Source of the DNA: Pseudomonas sp. SID14000
Lineage (GTDB): Bacteria > Pseudomonadota > Gammaproteobacteria > Pseudomonadales > Pseudomonadaceae
NCBI RefSeq assembly: GCF_002165135.1
Contig: NZ_NFZQ01000004.1
Coordinates: forward strand, 186,001 to 250,000
Direction of reading: 5' to 3'
Length of the DNA stretch: 64,000 nt
Below, piece by piece: positions 25,699 to 34,426 of this stretch. Position 1 is the first letter of the stretch. Each line of letters begins with the position of its first letter. The notes under the pieces are model-generated. The model saw nothing but the letters and a program-made list of their open reading frames with translations, was not told the DNA's origin and made no database searches. The translations under genes were made by a program, and so were the position numbers.

Positions 25699-27173
25699 GG
25701 TTGCATTCCAGTATTGTTTTCATGTCCCGTGCCCGAGGCCGACGAAGGCTGCCAGCGCCCCCCCAGGGCCCTGAACAGATTGATTTGCGCACCGGCGAGT
25801 CGCCCCTGTGCCTCGACATGCCGGGCCCGGACACTGATCAAGTCACGCTCGGCATCAAGCATCTGCAACGCATCCACGGTACCGGCCCGATAGTTGTACT
25901 GCGCCAGATCGAAGCCGCGCTGGCTGTGCGCCAGGGCCGCGCCCAGCGCCTGCGCCCGCTGCCGCTCACCATCGAAACGGGCCAAGGCCTGGCGTACGTC
26001 CTTCAGCGCCGTCAGCGCCACTGCGCGGTAATGCGCCACCTGTGCCTGCTGCAACGCACGGGCCTTGCTCAACCGTGCCCGGTTGGCCTGGATGTTGGGG
26101 AACTCCCAACTGATAAGCGGGCCAATGCCAAACATCACCGAGCGACTGTCGCCCAGATTGGAAAGATGATGATCGGAAGAGGTCAAGGAGGCGCCAAAAC
26201 TCACTTTCGGATAAAGATCGGCCTTGACGATGTCGACTTCCAGAGCGGCCGCCTGCAACTCGCGCTCTGCCTTGCGAACATCAGGGCGACGCTCCAGCAA
26301 GTGCCAGCTATCACCACTGGGCAACGGGGCTTTGAGGGTTGGAATGTGCTGGCAGGCATCAGCCTTGGCGACGAGCGCTGCCGGCTCCTGGCCGCTGAGC
26401 ATGCTCAGTTCGTACTGTGCCATACGCCGGCGCGCCTCAAGCATCGGCAGTTGCGCTTTGACCTGTTCGCGTAGCCCCAACAGGCGAACCCCATCCAGTT
26501 CGGTGGCAAGTCCGGCCTGACGTTGGCGGTCACTCAGCTGTACGCTGCGCTCGAGGGTCTGCAACGACCGCCGTGCTTCTTTTATACGCACACCATAAAC
26601 GCACTGGTCAACGTAGGCGCGAGTGGTCTGGGTAACCACCTGCAGACGCACCAGCTCCATGGCCTCACGTGTCGCCTCAGCCTGGACCCGAGCCCGTTCG
26701 ATCGCGTTGCGCACTTGCCCCCATATGTCGACCTGATAGGCCAGCTCGATACCGGGGTTGAACTCCCATTGCGAAGGCGCATCGCTGTCAGTGGCCTCTG
26801 CCAGCGTCTGGTCATCTGCACTCTTGCCGTAGGTAGCGGCAAAACTCATCACAGTCGAGGGCCAACGCCTGGCATCAAATTCACCAATCCCGGCAAGCAT
26901 TGCACGGACATTGGCATCGGCTTGGGCCAGGTCCTGGTTGTGTGCCAGGGCTTGCGTCACCCAGCTGTTGAGGAGCGGATCCTGGTACAGCTCCCACCAA
27001 CGCTCCACCGCGGGCTGGTCACTGACACCAGTGGGCAGATCCATGAGTGCATCAACTGACGGTGACACAGAAGAAGAGGCAAACGGCGAATGGTCAACGC
27101 AGCCCGACAATACGGACATCAGGCCAACGGCAGTAAGCAATCTGGTCAACGGAGAGGATCGCGGTACTTGCAT
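25695..27173 (-). CDS. OprM/NodT-type outer-membrane efflux lipoprotein
   Basis: A 492-residue outer-membrane factor. The N-terminus is a lipoprotein signal ending LMSVLSGC, so the mature protein is lipidated. Two OEP repeats are visible, each with long helices such as QALAHNQDLAQADANVRAM and the later LERRPDVRKAERELQAA, typical of the TolC/OprM trimeric channel. ATG 27173 is chosen over the GTG one codon earlier; neither has a strong ribosome site. It opens the efflux operon and completes an OMF-MFP-MFS pump. Confidence 0.9.
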   Translation of the reverse strand: MQVPRSSPLTRLLTAVGLMSVLSGCVDHSPFASSSVSPSVDALMDLPTGVSDQPAVERWWELYQDPLLNSWVTQALAHNQDLAQADANVRAMLAGIGEFDARRWPSTVMSFAATYGKSADDQTLAEATDSDAPSQWEFNPGIELAYQVDIWGQVRNAIERARVQAEATREAMELVRLQVVTQTTRAYVDQCVYGVRIKEARRSLQTLERSVQLSDRQRQAGLATELDGVRLLGLREQVKAQLPMLEARRRMAQYELSMLSGQEPAALVAKADACQHIPTLKAPLPSGDSWHLLERRPDVRKAERELQAAALEVDIVKADLYPKVSFGASLTSSDHHLSNLGDSRSVMFGIGPLISWEFPNIQANRARLSKARALQQAQVAHYRAVALTALKDVRQALARFDGERQRAQALGAALAHSQRGFDLAQYNYRAGTVDALQMLDAERDLISVRARHVEAQGRLAGAQINLFRALGGRWQPSSASGTGHENNTGMQP

Positions 27174-27316
27174 CACAGAAATCGCTTCAAGGAACGTGAT
27201 GCCAGCTTAGCGGCGCAGCGCTGGTGGTTCTGCCGCCAGCAGGACAACCATGCGCGCAACCGGGACAACTTTGCCAGGCAGCGAGCAGAGCGTTGCCGCC
27301 CTGCTCGCAATCAGGC

Positions 27317-28051
27317 TCAATGCACGCGCGGAATGGCCGCCTCCTGCAGACCAACCTGCCAGTCGCTGGGGGTATAACCATGAATACGCTTGAACACAGC
27401 TGCGAAAGCGCTGGCGCTCTGGTAACCGTGCTCAAGGGCCACGCTCATGATCGGCAAGCCGTCAGCCAGACGAAGCTGGCTAAGCATCATCCGGGCGCGG
27501 GCCCGCCACTCGCCATAGGACATACCGACCTCACGCTGGAACAGCCGTGCGACACTACGAGCACACATGCTCAACTGCACCCCGCACTGCTCGAGCGTCA
27601 GCTCCTGGGAGGGCTCATCGAGGAAGTGCTCGCACCAGGCGCGTAGCCTTGCATGCTCTGGCATCGGTACATAAGCATTGATACGCTGAGCCGCTTCCAG
27701 CTCGCGCTGAATGAGCGCACGCACATGTTCACCCAGACACTCATCGCGCTGCCCCAACATTTGTGACGCTGCCAGAATCAGCTCGCGCAACAAGCCGGAA
27801 ACAGCGATTACCTGGCAGTGATCGACCCTCGAACTCAGCAACAAGGTCCGCACAGACACGTCCCCCACCATGCGCATCTCATGACTGACACCAGCCGGCA
27901 CCCAAAGCGCCTGGCCACATGAGATAACCCAGTTACCAGCATCGCTACACACACGCACGACACCGTTTGCGGCGTAGATCAACTGATCCTGTGCATGACA
28001 GTGACTACCCACGACTTCAGCATGCGCATAATCCATTCCCAATGCTTCCAT
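27317..28051 (-). CDS. AraC-family transcriptional regulator
   Basis: A 244-residue regulator with an N-terminal cupin-like sensor (SHCHAQDQLIYAANGVVRV, then GQALWVPAGVSHEM) and two C-terminal helix-turn-helices, the second in SVALEHGYQSASAFAAVFKRIHGYTPSDW. The ATG is 12 bases after the leuA stop and follows GAGGGG, so it is probably co-transcribed with leuA. The efflux genes start 144 bases downstream on the same strand. It is the best local candidate to control the pump, and perhaps the biosynthetic operon. The ligand is not known. Confidence 0.9.
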   Translation of the reverse strand: MEALGMDYAHAEVVGSHCHAQDQLIYAANGVVRVCSDAGNWVISCGQALWVPAGVSHEMRMVGDVSVRTLLLSSRVDHCQVIAVSGLLRELILAASQMLGQRDECLGEHVRALIQRELEAAQRINAYVPMPEHARLRAWCEHFLDEPSQELTLEQCGVQLSMCARSVARLFQREVGMSYGEWRARARMMLSQLRLADGLPIMSVALEHGYQSASAFAAVFKRIHGYTPSDWQVGLQEAAIPRVH

Positions 28052-28062
28052 GCACTATCCCC

Positions 28063-29760
28063 TCAAGCCGTGGCGGTCATGCTATTCACAGTATTGAGCA
28101 AACCCAGGCGCGTGGCACGGCAGACAGCACTCACCACAGCCTTGAGCGATGCCTGGAGTGTGCTGCCGTCCCTACCCACGCCAAACAGCAACTGGTTGTT
28201 GACACGTATCTCGATGTAAGCGATCGCTTCGGACTCAGCACCATCGCGCACAGCGTGCTCGTGGTAATCGGCAATATCGAAGACCAGACCTTGCTGGGCA
28301 AACGCATGGACCAGTGCAGCCAATGGGCCGTTGCCCTTGCCAGCGAGCGCCAGGCGTTCACCGTCGACCACCAGTTGAGCGTCAAGGTAAGTGCAGGCTT
28401 CGTCAGTGGTGACCATAGGGTGCAGCAAGGCGTATGGATTACCCTGCTCCAGGTAATTTCTGGTGAAGCACGACAAGATCATCTCGCTGGTGATCTCCCT
28501 CCCTTCACTATCGGCAACCTGCTGCACCAGCCCGCTGAACTCCATCTGCAAGCGGCGCGGCAGGACGATACCATGCTGCTCCAGCAGATAGGCCACACCA
28601 CCTTTGCCCGACTGGCTGTTGACCCGGATGACGGCCTCATAGCTGCGCCCCATGTCGGCCGGATCGATCGGCAGGTACGGAACCTCCCAGAAACCGTCGG
28701 GGTTTTTCTGCCGATGGGCGAAGCCTTTCTTGATAGCATCCTGGTGAGAGCCAGAGAATGCCGTGAACACCAGTTCTCCCGCATAGGGATGACGCGGATG
28801 GGTCGGCAACTGGTTACAGAACTCGACCTCACGCTGGACGTGGATGATGTCGGAAAAATCCAGCGCTGGACTGATGCCACTGGTATAGAGGTTCATAGCC
28901 AAGGTCAGGATATCGACATTACCGGTTCGCTCACCGTTGCCGAACAAGGTGCCCTCGACCCGCTCGGCTCCTGCCAGGCAAGCCTGCTCGGCGGTAGATA
29001 CCCCGGTGCCACGGTCATTGTGCGGGTGAACACTGATGATCACGCTGTCGCGCTTGCGTACATGCCGGCAGAACCATTCGATCTGGTCGGCGAACACGTT
29101 GGCGGTCGAAACCTCCACGGTGGTAGGCAGGTTCAGGATCATCTTGTTGGTAGGCGACGGTTCGAATACATCGATCACCGCTTCACAGATTTCCAGACCG
29201 AAATCGAGTTCGGTGAAGCAGAAGGTTTCAGGTGAATATTGGTAAGTCCAGTGCGTCTGCGGATTGGCCTGCATCAGCGCCTTGATCTCCCTGGTGGCCT
29301 GAGTGGCGATGTCGATGCAACCTGCCCGATCCACGCCGAACACCACATCACGAAATACGGGAGCCGTTGCGTTGTACACATGAACGATGGCCCGTGGCAC
29401 CCCCTTGAGCGCTTCGAAGGTACGTTCGATCAGGTGAGTACGGGCCTGAGTCATGACCTGGATAGTGACATCCTCGGGGATACCACCGCTCTCGATCAGT
29501 TCACGCACATAGTCGAAATCGGTTTGCGATGCTGCCGGGAAACCCACCTCAATCTGCTTGAAACCGACCTTCACCAACAGGTCGAAGAATCGACGCTTGC
29601 GTTCGGCGTTCATCGGCTCGATCAGTGCCTGGTTACCGTCCCGCATGTCGACGCTACACCAAGTGGGAGCGACCTTCTGGACCCGATTGGGCCATTGGCG
29701 GTCTGGCAGGTCGACTGTGGCGAAGTGGCGATATTTACTTGAAGGATCCTTCAACATCAT
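28063..29760 (-). CDS. leuA: 2-Isopropylmalate synthase, probable second copy
   Basis: A 565-residue type 2 LeuA, which condenses 2-oxoisovalerate with acetyl-CoA in leucine synthesis. The catalytic MRDGNQALIEPM, the metal-binding HPHNDRGTG, GNGERTGNVD and HPRHPYAGELVFTAFSGSHQDAI are all present. The C-terminal allosteric domain is also present (KGNGPLAALVHAF, then GVGRDGSTLQASL). The sequence differs clearly from the P. putida housekeeping LeuA as I remember it, and the place (upstream of AraC, an efflux pump and the diazeniumdiolate operon) is not the usual one. A role in boosting leucine-type precursor is inferred. The C-terminal domain suggests that feedback control may remain. Confidence 0.9.
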   Translation of the reverse strand: MMLKDPSSKYRHFATVDLPDRQWPNRVQKVAPTWCSVDMRDGNQALIEPMNAERKRRFFDLLVKVGFKQIEVGFPAASQTDFDYVRELIESGGIPEDVTIQVMTQARTHLIERTFEALKGVPRAIVHVYNATAPVFRDVVFGVDRAGCIDIATQATREIKALMQANPQTHWTYQYSPETFCFTELDFGLEICEAVIDVFEPSPTNKMILNLPTTVEVSTANVFADQIEWFCRHVRKRDSVIISVHPHNDRGTGVSTAEQACLAGAERVEGTLFGNGERTGNVDILTLAMNLYTSGISPALDFSDIIHVQREVEFCNQLPTHPRHPYAGELVFTAFSGSHQDAIKKGFAHRQKNPDGFWEVPYLPIDPADMGRSYEAVIRVNSQSGKGGVAYLLEQHGIVLPRRLQMEFSGLVQQVADSEGREITSEMILSCFTRNYLEQGNPYALLHPMVTTDEACTYLDAQLVVDGERLALAGKGNGPLAALVHAFAQQGLVFDIADYHEHAVRDGAESEAIAYIEIRVNNQLLFGVGRDGSTLQASLKAVVSAVCRATRLGLLNTVNSMTATA

Positions 29761-29820
29761 GGCGGCTTTCTCCTATGCCAGTGCACACCCTGTAGTCGCC
29801 CGTAGAGGGCAAGAGCAAAC

Positions 29821-29832
29821 ATTGGATCCAAT
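29821..29832. promoter_or_regulatory. Perfect 12-bp palindrome upstream of leuA
   Basis: ATTGGATCCAAT, a perfect palindrome, lies about 60 bases before the leuA start in an AT-rich stretch. Its form matches operators of GntR/FCD-type regulators such as VanR, as I recall. No GntR gene is in the window, so if it is an operator its regulator is encoded elsewhere. Confidence 0.5.
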
Positions 29833-30190
29833 TTACACCATGCCAGGCTTAAGTCGATTGCGTTTTTCAGCATAATCCAGCCTGATAAAGACCAAATATT
29901 GTGATTATTTTTATAAAATTGGCGTTTAATCTCAAAAATATACAGAAAACAGCTTTCAGATTACTACCAGCATCACCTGCACACCCCGGAAAATGCTTGC
30001 GCCAGGCAAGCATCCGCCGAACTCACCTTTCGAACTCCAGCATTAAGGGCGATGGTGTCCGCGTAGCTTTAAGCGGACGCGATCACCCTTCTCGCCAGGA
30101 CATCCTGCTCATGAGCGGTTTCAAAAACCAGGCCATGAGCTAACCGAAGATCGATTAGCGTCATGGCACTACGGACATACGACGGATACG
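29833..30190. other. Intergenic region between leuA and the copper operon
   Basis: About 360 AT-rich bases with no convincing gene. They should hold the rest of the leuA promoter region and the 3' end of the copper operon. A small dyad, GTCCGC/GCGGAC (30057-30078), lacks a T-run. No attachment site or insertion-sequence end was recognised. Confidence 0.5.
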
Positions 30191-30511
30191 TCATGCAGGG
30201 TGATCGGGATATTTCGTCTGTTCATCGGGTAGACCGTTGTGCTCCTCTTGGCTATTGCGAGCGCTGGAGTGCTGATGGCCACAGCAATTGTCATGCCCCC
30301 CCCTTTCACCGTGTTCATGTCCGCCATGCCCATGTCCCCGGTGCATGAAAAAGTGCATCAGTGGGCAGGCCAGTAGCAGCAGGAATGGCAGATATGGAAG
30401 GACGTGAGCCCTATGCTCGGTGAGCAGGAAATAACCGGCGATGGCCAGGAAGCCTAAAAAGTACCAGTTGGTGCCCCTTGCGCGGTTCTGGGACAAGTGA
30501 TGATGGCTCAT
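30191..30511 (-). CDS. DUF2933 small membrane protein of a copper locus
   Basis: A 106-residue protein with two hydrophobic stretches (WYFLGFLAIAGYFLLTEH and VLPYLPFLLLLACPLMHFFM) and a His-rich cytoplasmic or periplasmic tail (HRGHGHGGHEHGERGGH, then CCGHQH). This is the DUF2933 pattern, commonly found beside copper ATPases and CopZ-like genes. The His/Cys tail suggests metal binding. It is the last gene of the copper set, 156 bases after the small membrane protein gene. The exact role in copper handling is not established. Confidence 0.8.
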   Translation of the reverse strand: MSHHHLSQNRARGTNWYFLGFLAIAGYFLLTEHRAHVLPYLPFLLLLACPLMHFFMHRGHGHGGHEHGERGGHDNCCGHQHSSARNSQEEHNGLPDEQTKYPDHPA

Positions 30512-30667
30512 GACGGCACTCCTTGGAGGGAACGGGAGGGAGGGTCATGACGCAAGGCCACATCCAATTTTGCTGAAGCGCTATCGTGGGCGCGAGCATA
30601 GCGAGCTAGAGCATCGGTTTACGTGTCCTATGCGTCGAACATTCAGGGTAGTGAATCGCATGAAGTA

Positions 30668-30886
30668 TCAAGGCAAATGCTTCCTTTTCAGTTGCCGTTT
30701 AGCCTCGTCCATGTCCTTATCAAATTGGCGGACGCCTCGAAAAAGTTGGACACCGACCAAGATCGGGCACAGCAGGAAAATTGCTGCTATGACAAATGAT
30801 TCTTCGGTCAGTCCCAACAGGTAAAGCACGGTGGCGATGCCCACAACACTCACGAGGAGGCAGAGAACAAAAATCTCGCGTTTCAT
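30668..30886 (-). CDS. Small two-helix membrane protein after the copper ATPase
   Basis: A 72-residue protein with two predicted membrane helices (IFVLCLLVSVVGIATVLYLLG and SFVIAAIFLLCPILVGVQLF) and a basic, charged tail (FDKDMDEAKRQLKRKHLP). Its ATG overlaps the ATPase stop (ATGA), so it is made together with the ATPase. I do not recognise a family. A small accessory subunit is possible from the coupling alone. Confidence 0.7.
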   Translation of the reverse strand: MKREIFVLCLLVSVVGIATVLYLLGLTEESFVIAAIFLLCPILVGVQLFRGVRQFDKDMDEAKRQLKRKHLP

Positions 30887-33066
30887 GATTTGGCCTCCTG
30901 ACTTAAGCCAATATGGGCACGTTTTAGCAACGCGGAGTTGGCGATCACTGATAATGAGCTGAGCGCCATCGCGGCGGCAGCAATGATGGGATTAAGCAGT
31001 CCGAAGGCCGCGATTGGAATGCCGATGCTGTTGTAGATGAACGCCCAGAACAGGTTCTGTTTGATCTTGACCATGGTTGCGCGTGACAGCTTGATCGCGG
31101 AGACCACGTCGCGTACATCATTCTTGAGCAAGATGATGCCGCCGGTTTCCTTGGCTACATCAGAACCCGAGCCGATGGCGATGCCGATGTCAGCGGTGGC
31201 CAGGGCAGGTGCATCGTTGACACCATCACCGACCATTGCCACGACCTGCCCTTCGCTTTGCAATTGGCGGATCACTGCGGCCTTATCGTCCGGCAAGACC
31301 TCGGCAATCACTCGCTCGATGCCGACCTGCCGCGCGACCGCTTCGGCAGTACGGTGGTTGTCGCCGCTCAGTAGCACGACCTTGATGCCGCTTGCCTGCA
31401 ATGCCGCGACGGCTTCAACCGCTTCGGGCTTAACGGTATCGGCCACAGCAATCACCCCGACCACACGCTCGTCCACACCGACCAGCATGGAGGTCTTGCC
31501 ATCGGCTTCCAGGCTGGCGAGGTGCTTCTCGGCAGCCTCGGTCGAAATGCCTTTGCGGGAGAATAAACGCCGGTTGCCCAGCCAGATTTTTCGATTATCA
31601 ATACTGCCTTCGATGCCGTGGCCGGCGACCCCATTGATGCCGGTCGCTTTCGGCAGAATGATGCCGCGATGCCGGGCAGCGCGGACTATCGCTGCGCCGA
31701 GCGGATGTTCTGAACCAGACTCCACGGCGGCGGCGAGCATCAAGACCTCGTTTTCCAATGCTGTGCCAAGCAGGATCACATCGGTTACGTTTGGTTCGCC
31801 TCGGGTAATAGTGCCAGTTTTGTCGAACACCACCGTACTCAGTTTTTCTGCTCGCTCTAACACTTCGCCGCCGCGGATAAGTATGCCGTTATTGGCACCC
31901 TTGCCAACACCGACCATTAACGCGGCGGGCGTCGCCACGCCCAGTGCGCAGGGGCAGGAAATGATCAACACCGCGATAAAGGCCAATAACCCCTGCGGGA
32001 AATTCCCTACAAGAGACCAGCCGACCAGGGCCAGCAGTGCGACCGACACCACCAACGGTACAAAGTAGCTAGTGACCTGATCGGCCAACCGTTGGATCTG
32101 CGCCGTGCTGGTCTGGGCTTCTTCGACCATCTTGATGATTTGTGCCAGTGCGGTGTCGGCACCGATCCTGCTCGCCTTGAAAGTGAACACGCCACTGCCA
32201 TTGAGCGTACCTCCGATCACCGGACTGCCTGGGTGCTTGTCAACCGGCATCGACTCACCGGTCAGCATGGACTCATCTACCGTTGAGTGCCCCTCACTGA
32301 CATCGCCATCGGTAGGGACTTTTTCGCCAGGTTTGACGATCAGAAACTCGCCGGCCATAACGCTTTCAGCGGGCAGGTCGATTTCCTGGCCATCACGAAT
32401 CACATGCGCGATCGCCGGTTTGAGATCAAGTAAGCGTCGTACTGCGGCAGAGGACTTCTTCTTGATGATTTCCTCCATGTACCTACCAAGCAATACGAAG
32501 GCAATGATGACCGCCGACACCTCGAAATAAACGTCGCGCTCGGCTACCTTGACCGGCAGGGCATCCGGAAAGAACAACACCGCGACGCTGTAGAAATAGG
32601 CAACCGACGTGCCAAGGGCGATCAGAAAATCCATGTTGATGCTACGGGTGCGAATGGCGTTCCACGCCCCCTTATAGAAACTCCAGCCACCGATGAACTG
32701 CACCGGAGTGACCAAGAGGAAAAGCCAAATTCCCCACGTGAACCACGGTAGCGCCGGGATCGGCACCCAAGTCAGCAGCGTCGCACCAGCAGCCAACGCA
32801 ATGAAGGCGCCCGCACGCAGCAGCGCCAAGGCCAGTACACCTGTGAGGGCAATGGTCACGCGGGTTTTCATCGCCTTCAGTTCACTTTCTGGCGACTCGA
32901 AGGTGCGCAGGCAGGTATCGCTGCAAAAGTAATAGCGGCGCCCGCCACGTTCTCGTGACAACGCTTTGGTCTTATCTACCATCATCCCGCAGATCGGATC
33001 TTTCGCCATTTTTTCTGATGCAAGCGCCTGCGGGTGTTGGCTGTGCTGCATGTGTGATTCGTTCAT
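30883..33066 (-). CDS. Copper-translocating P1B-type ATPase with N-terminal YHS domain
   Basis: A 727-residue heavy-metal ATPase. A short His/Met-rich start (MNESHMQHSQH) leads to a YHS domain (DPICGMMVDKTKAL, then YYFCSDTC) in place of the usual HMA domain. The core has the TGES motif, the CPCALGVATP metal site in the sixth helix, DKTGTITRG with the phosphorylated Asp, HPLG in the nucleotide domain, and GDGVNDAPAL. YNSIGIPIAA and MALSSLSV in the last two helices match Cu(I) specificity (P1B-1). It should pump Cu(I) out of the cytoplasm. AGGAGG sits just before ATG 33066. Confidence 0.93.
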   Translation of the reverse strand: MNESHMQHSQHPQALASEKMAKDPICGMMVDKTKALSRERGGRRYYFCSDTCLRTFESPESELKAMKTRVTIALTGVLALALLRAGAFIALAAGATLLTWVPIPALPWFTWGIWLFLLVTPVQFIGGWSFYKGAWNAIRTRSINMDFLIALGTSVAYFYSVAVLFFPDALPVKVAERDVYFEVSAVIIAFVLLGRYMEEIIKKKSSAAVRRLLDLKPAIAHVIRDGQEIDLPAESVMAGEFLIVKPGEKVPTDGDVSEGHSTVDESMLTGESMPVDKHPGSPVIGGTLNGSGVFTFKASRIGADTALAQIIKMVEEAQTSTAQIQRLADQVTSYFVPLVVSVALLALVGWSLVGNFPQGLLAFIAVLIISCPCALGVATPAALMVGVGKGANNGILIRGGEVLERAEKLSTVVFDKTGTITRGEPNVTDVILLGTALENEVLMLAAAVESGSEHPLGAAIVRAARHRGIILPKATGINGVAGHGIEGSIDNRKIWLGNRRLFSRKGISTEAAEKHLASLEADGKTSMLVGVDERVVGVIAVADTVKPEAVEAVAALQASGIKVVLLSGDNHRTAEAVARQVGIERVIAEVLPDDKAAVIRQLQSEGQVVAMVGDGVNDAPALATADIGIAIGSGSDVAKETGGIILLKNDVRDVVSAIKLSRATMVKIKQNLFWAFIYNSIGIPIAAFGLLNPIIAAAAMALSSLSVIANSALLKRAHIGLSQEAKS

Positions 33067-33091
33067 CGCTGCCTCCTACTCGAAGCGGCTA

Positions 33092-33361
33092 TCAAGGCCT
33101 TCCACAGAGCTTGGCGGACAGCCAGGCAAACAAGGTGCCGACCGTCGCGCCCCATACACTCAAGACCAAGAGTGGCCCGACGAAAGTCGCCACACTGTAG
33201 TCTTGCGGAGCTTGAAGGCGACCAAAGTCGAGTCCATGGAACAAGGCGCCAAGAAAAGCAACACCCTGCGCTGGCCATAACGCATAAAGCAGCGCGCAGA
33301 TGGTGTAGGAAATGGCCATGGTCAGGGCCAGGGAAATTCCGGTTCTCCAGGGAGCATTCAT
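33092..33361 (-). CDS. DUF5676-like small membrane protein
   Basis: An 89-residue integral membrane protein with hydrophobic stretches LALTMAISYTICALLYALW and FVGPLLVLSVWGATVGTLFAWL. The pattern with a central FHGLDFGRL segment fits the DUF5676 family, often seen in copper and heavy-metal loci. The start at 33361 overlaps the methyltransferase stop (ATGA), which fixes it over longer in-frame starts upstream. The ATPase gene begins 25 bases downstream. Function is not known. Confidence 0.75.
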   Translation of the reverse strand: MNAPWRTGISLALTMAISYTICALLYALWPAQGVAFLGALFHGLDFGRLQAPQDYSVATFVGPLLVLSVWGATVGTLFAWLSAKLCGRP

Positions 33362-34044
33362 GACTGCTTTCCTGAGCTTGGAGGAGCGCCAGTAGGTGTG
33401 TTGGGACTGCGGGGGGATGACCAAGGCAGGAACGCCGGAGTATGTTCGCAGTAAGTGCGATAGGCATCGCCGAAGTGCGCAAGCATCTCCTGTTCTTCCT
33501 GCTTCGCCAGCTTGGCATAGACCAACAGGAGGATTGGAAACATTATAAAGGTGATCAATGTCGGCCACTGCAAGAGAAAGCCAAACATGATCAGTACAAA
33601 GCCTACATATTGCGGGTGACGGATCCGCGCATAGGGCCCGTCGAGCGCTAGTTGTCCAGTATTTTGGGCCTTGTAGAGCACACGCCAGGCGCTTGCTAAT
33701 AACCAGAAGCCGCCTGCGATCAGCAGGTTGCTGATAATGTGGAATGGCCCCCAATGCGGATTGACCTTCCAGCCCATAACAGTTTCGAGCAAATGCCCTG
33801 CGTCGTGTGAGAGGAAGTCGATGCCCGGGAAGTTACGAGAGAGCCAGGGCATCAACAGGTAGATGGTCAGCGGAAAACCGTACATTTCGGTAAATAGAGC
33901 TACCAGGAACGCCGAGAACATGCCAAAGGAGCGCCAATCGCGGCTCGTCTTAGGCCGTGTGAAGCTGAAGGCGAACAACACAAACACTAATGAGTTGATG
34001 ATGACCAGCGACCAGAGACCGTAGGCCGATTCAGTATGGTTCAT
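33358..34044 (-). CDS. Isoprenylcysteine carboxylmethyltransferase-like membrane protein
   Basis: A 228-residue membrane protein of the ICMT/phospholipid methyltransferase group. Several helices precede the conserved C-terminal SAM-binding part: GPYARIRHPQYVGFVLIMFG, with the RHPQY motif, and then KQEEQEMLAHFGDAYRTYCEHTPAFLP, the EEx-Y-x-Y-x-P pattern of the family. Such genes are recurrent in bacterial copper clusters, but the methyl acceptor is unknown. It is coupled by overlap to the DUF5676 gene. Confidence 0.82.
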   Translation of the reverse strand: MNHTESAYGLWSLVIINSLVFVLFAFSFTRPKTSRDWRSFGMFSAFLVALFTEMYGFPLTIYLLMPWLSRNFPGIDFLSHDAGHLLETVMGWKVNPHWGPFHIISNLLIAGGFWLLASAWRVLYKAQNTGQLALDGPYARIRHPQYVGFVLIMFGFLLQWPTLITFIMFPILLLVYAKLAKQEEQEMLAHFGDAYRTYCEHTPAFLPWSSPRSPNTPTGAPPSSGKQS

Positions 34045-34079
34045 GATTGGTGCTCCTCACTTGCCGGATGTGTTTGCTG

Positions 34080-34269
34080 TTAGTGCCTTCGCTGAGGGTC
34101 GCCGTGGTCGTAGGGCATAAACAGATGCACAAGTGGGCAGGTGGCTAATTGTAGGTAGGGTAAGGCTCTCCCCTTTTGTTGTGTGCTCAATTGGCAAGAG
34201 CTGTAAATTGTGTCCATGGCCCGGAACATCCTGCGACTCTGACTGTTGTCCTTGTGGTTCGTGATCCAT
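34080..34269 (-). pseudogene. Frameshifted DUF2933-type gene
   Basis: A strong ribosome site (AGGAGG, 5-base spacer) precedes an ATG at 34269 that reads MDHEPQGQQSESQDVPGHGH, a normal start for DUF2933 proteins. The expected membrane segment LPYLQLATCPLVHLFM appears only in a different frame, which ends at 34080. A frameshift and loss of the first helix explain this. The original frame runs on to 34057 without family features. It would be a second, broken copy of the DUF2933 gene at 30191. Confidence 0.6.
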
Positions 34270-34426
34270 ATCAACCTCCTACTGCCCAGGGAATCATCAG
34301 CGTCGGCTCAGTCAGCTACCTCGCCATGCCGGATACTCATCGTGTGAGGTAGAAATAGCTGAGTCGCGAAAGATCCGTGCTCAACCAGACAGAGCGACCG
34401 GTGCCCGGCCACTCTGAAGTAGGGGG

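Noticed and set aside
27967..29235. 422-codon plus-strand open frame
   Set aside because: It is antisense to leuA and the start of araC; the opposite strand carries all conserved motifs.
29739..29754. Perfect 16-bp palindrome TTGAAGGATCCTTCAA at the leuA start
   Set aside because: It encodes Met-Leu-Lys-Asp-Pro-Ser, a conserved LeuA N-terminus, so the symmetry is probably a coding coincidence.
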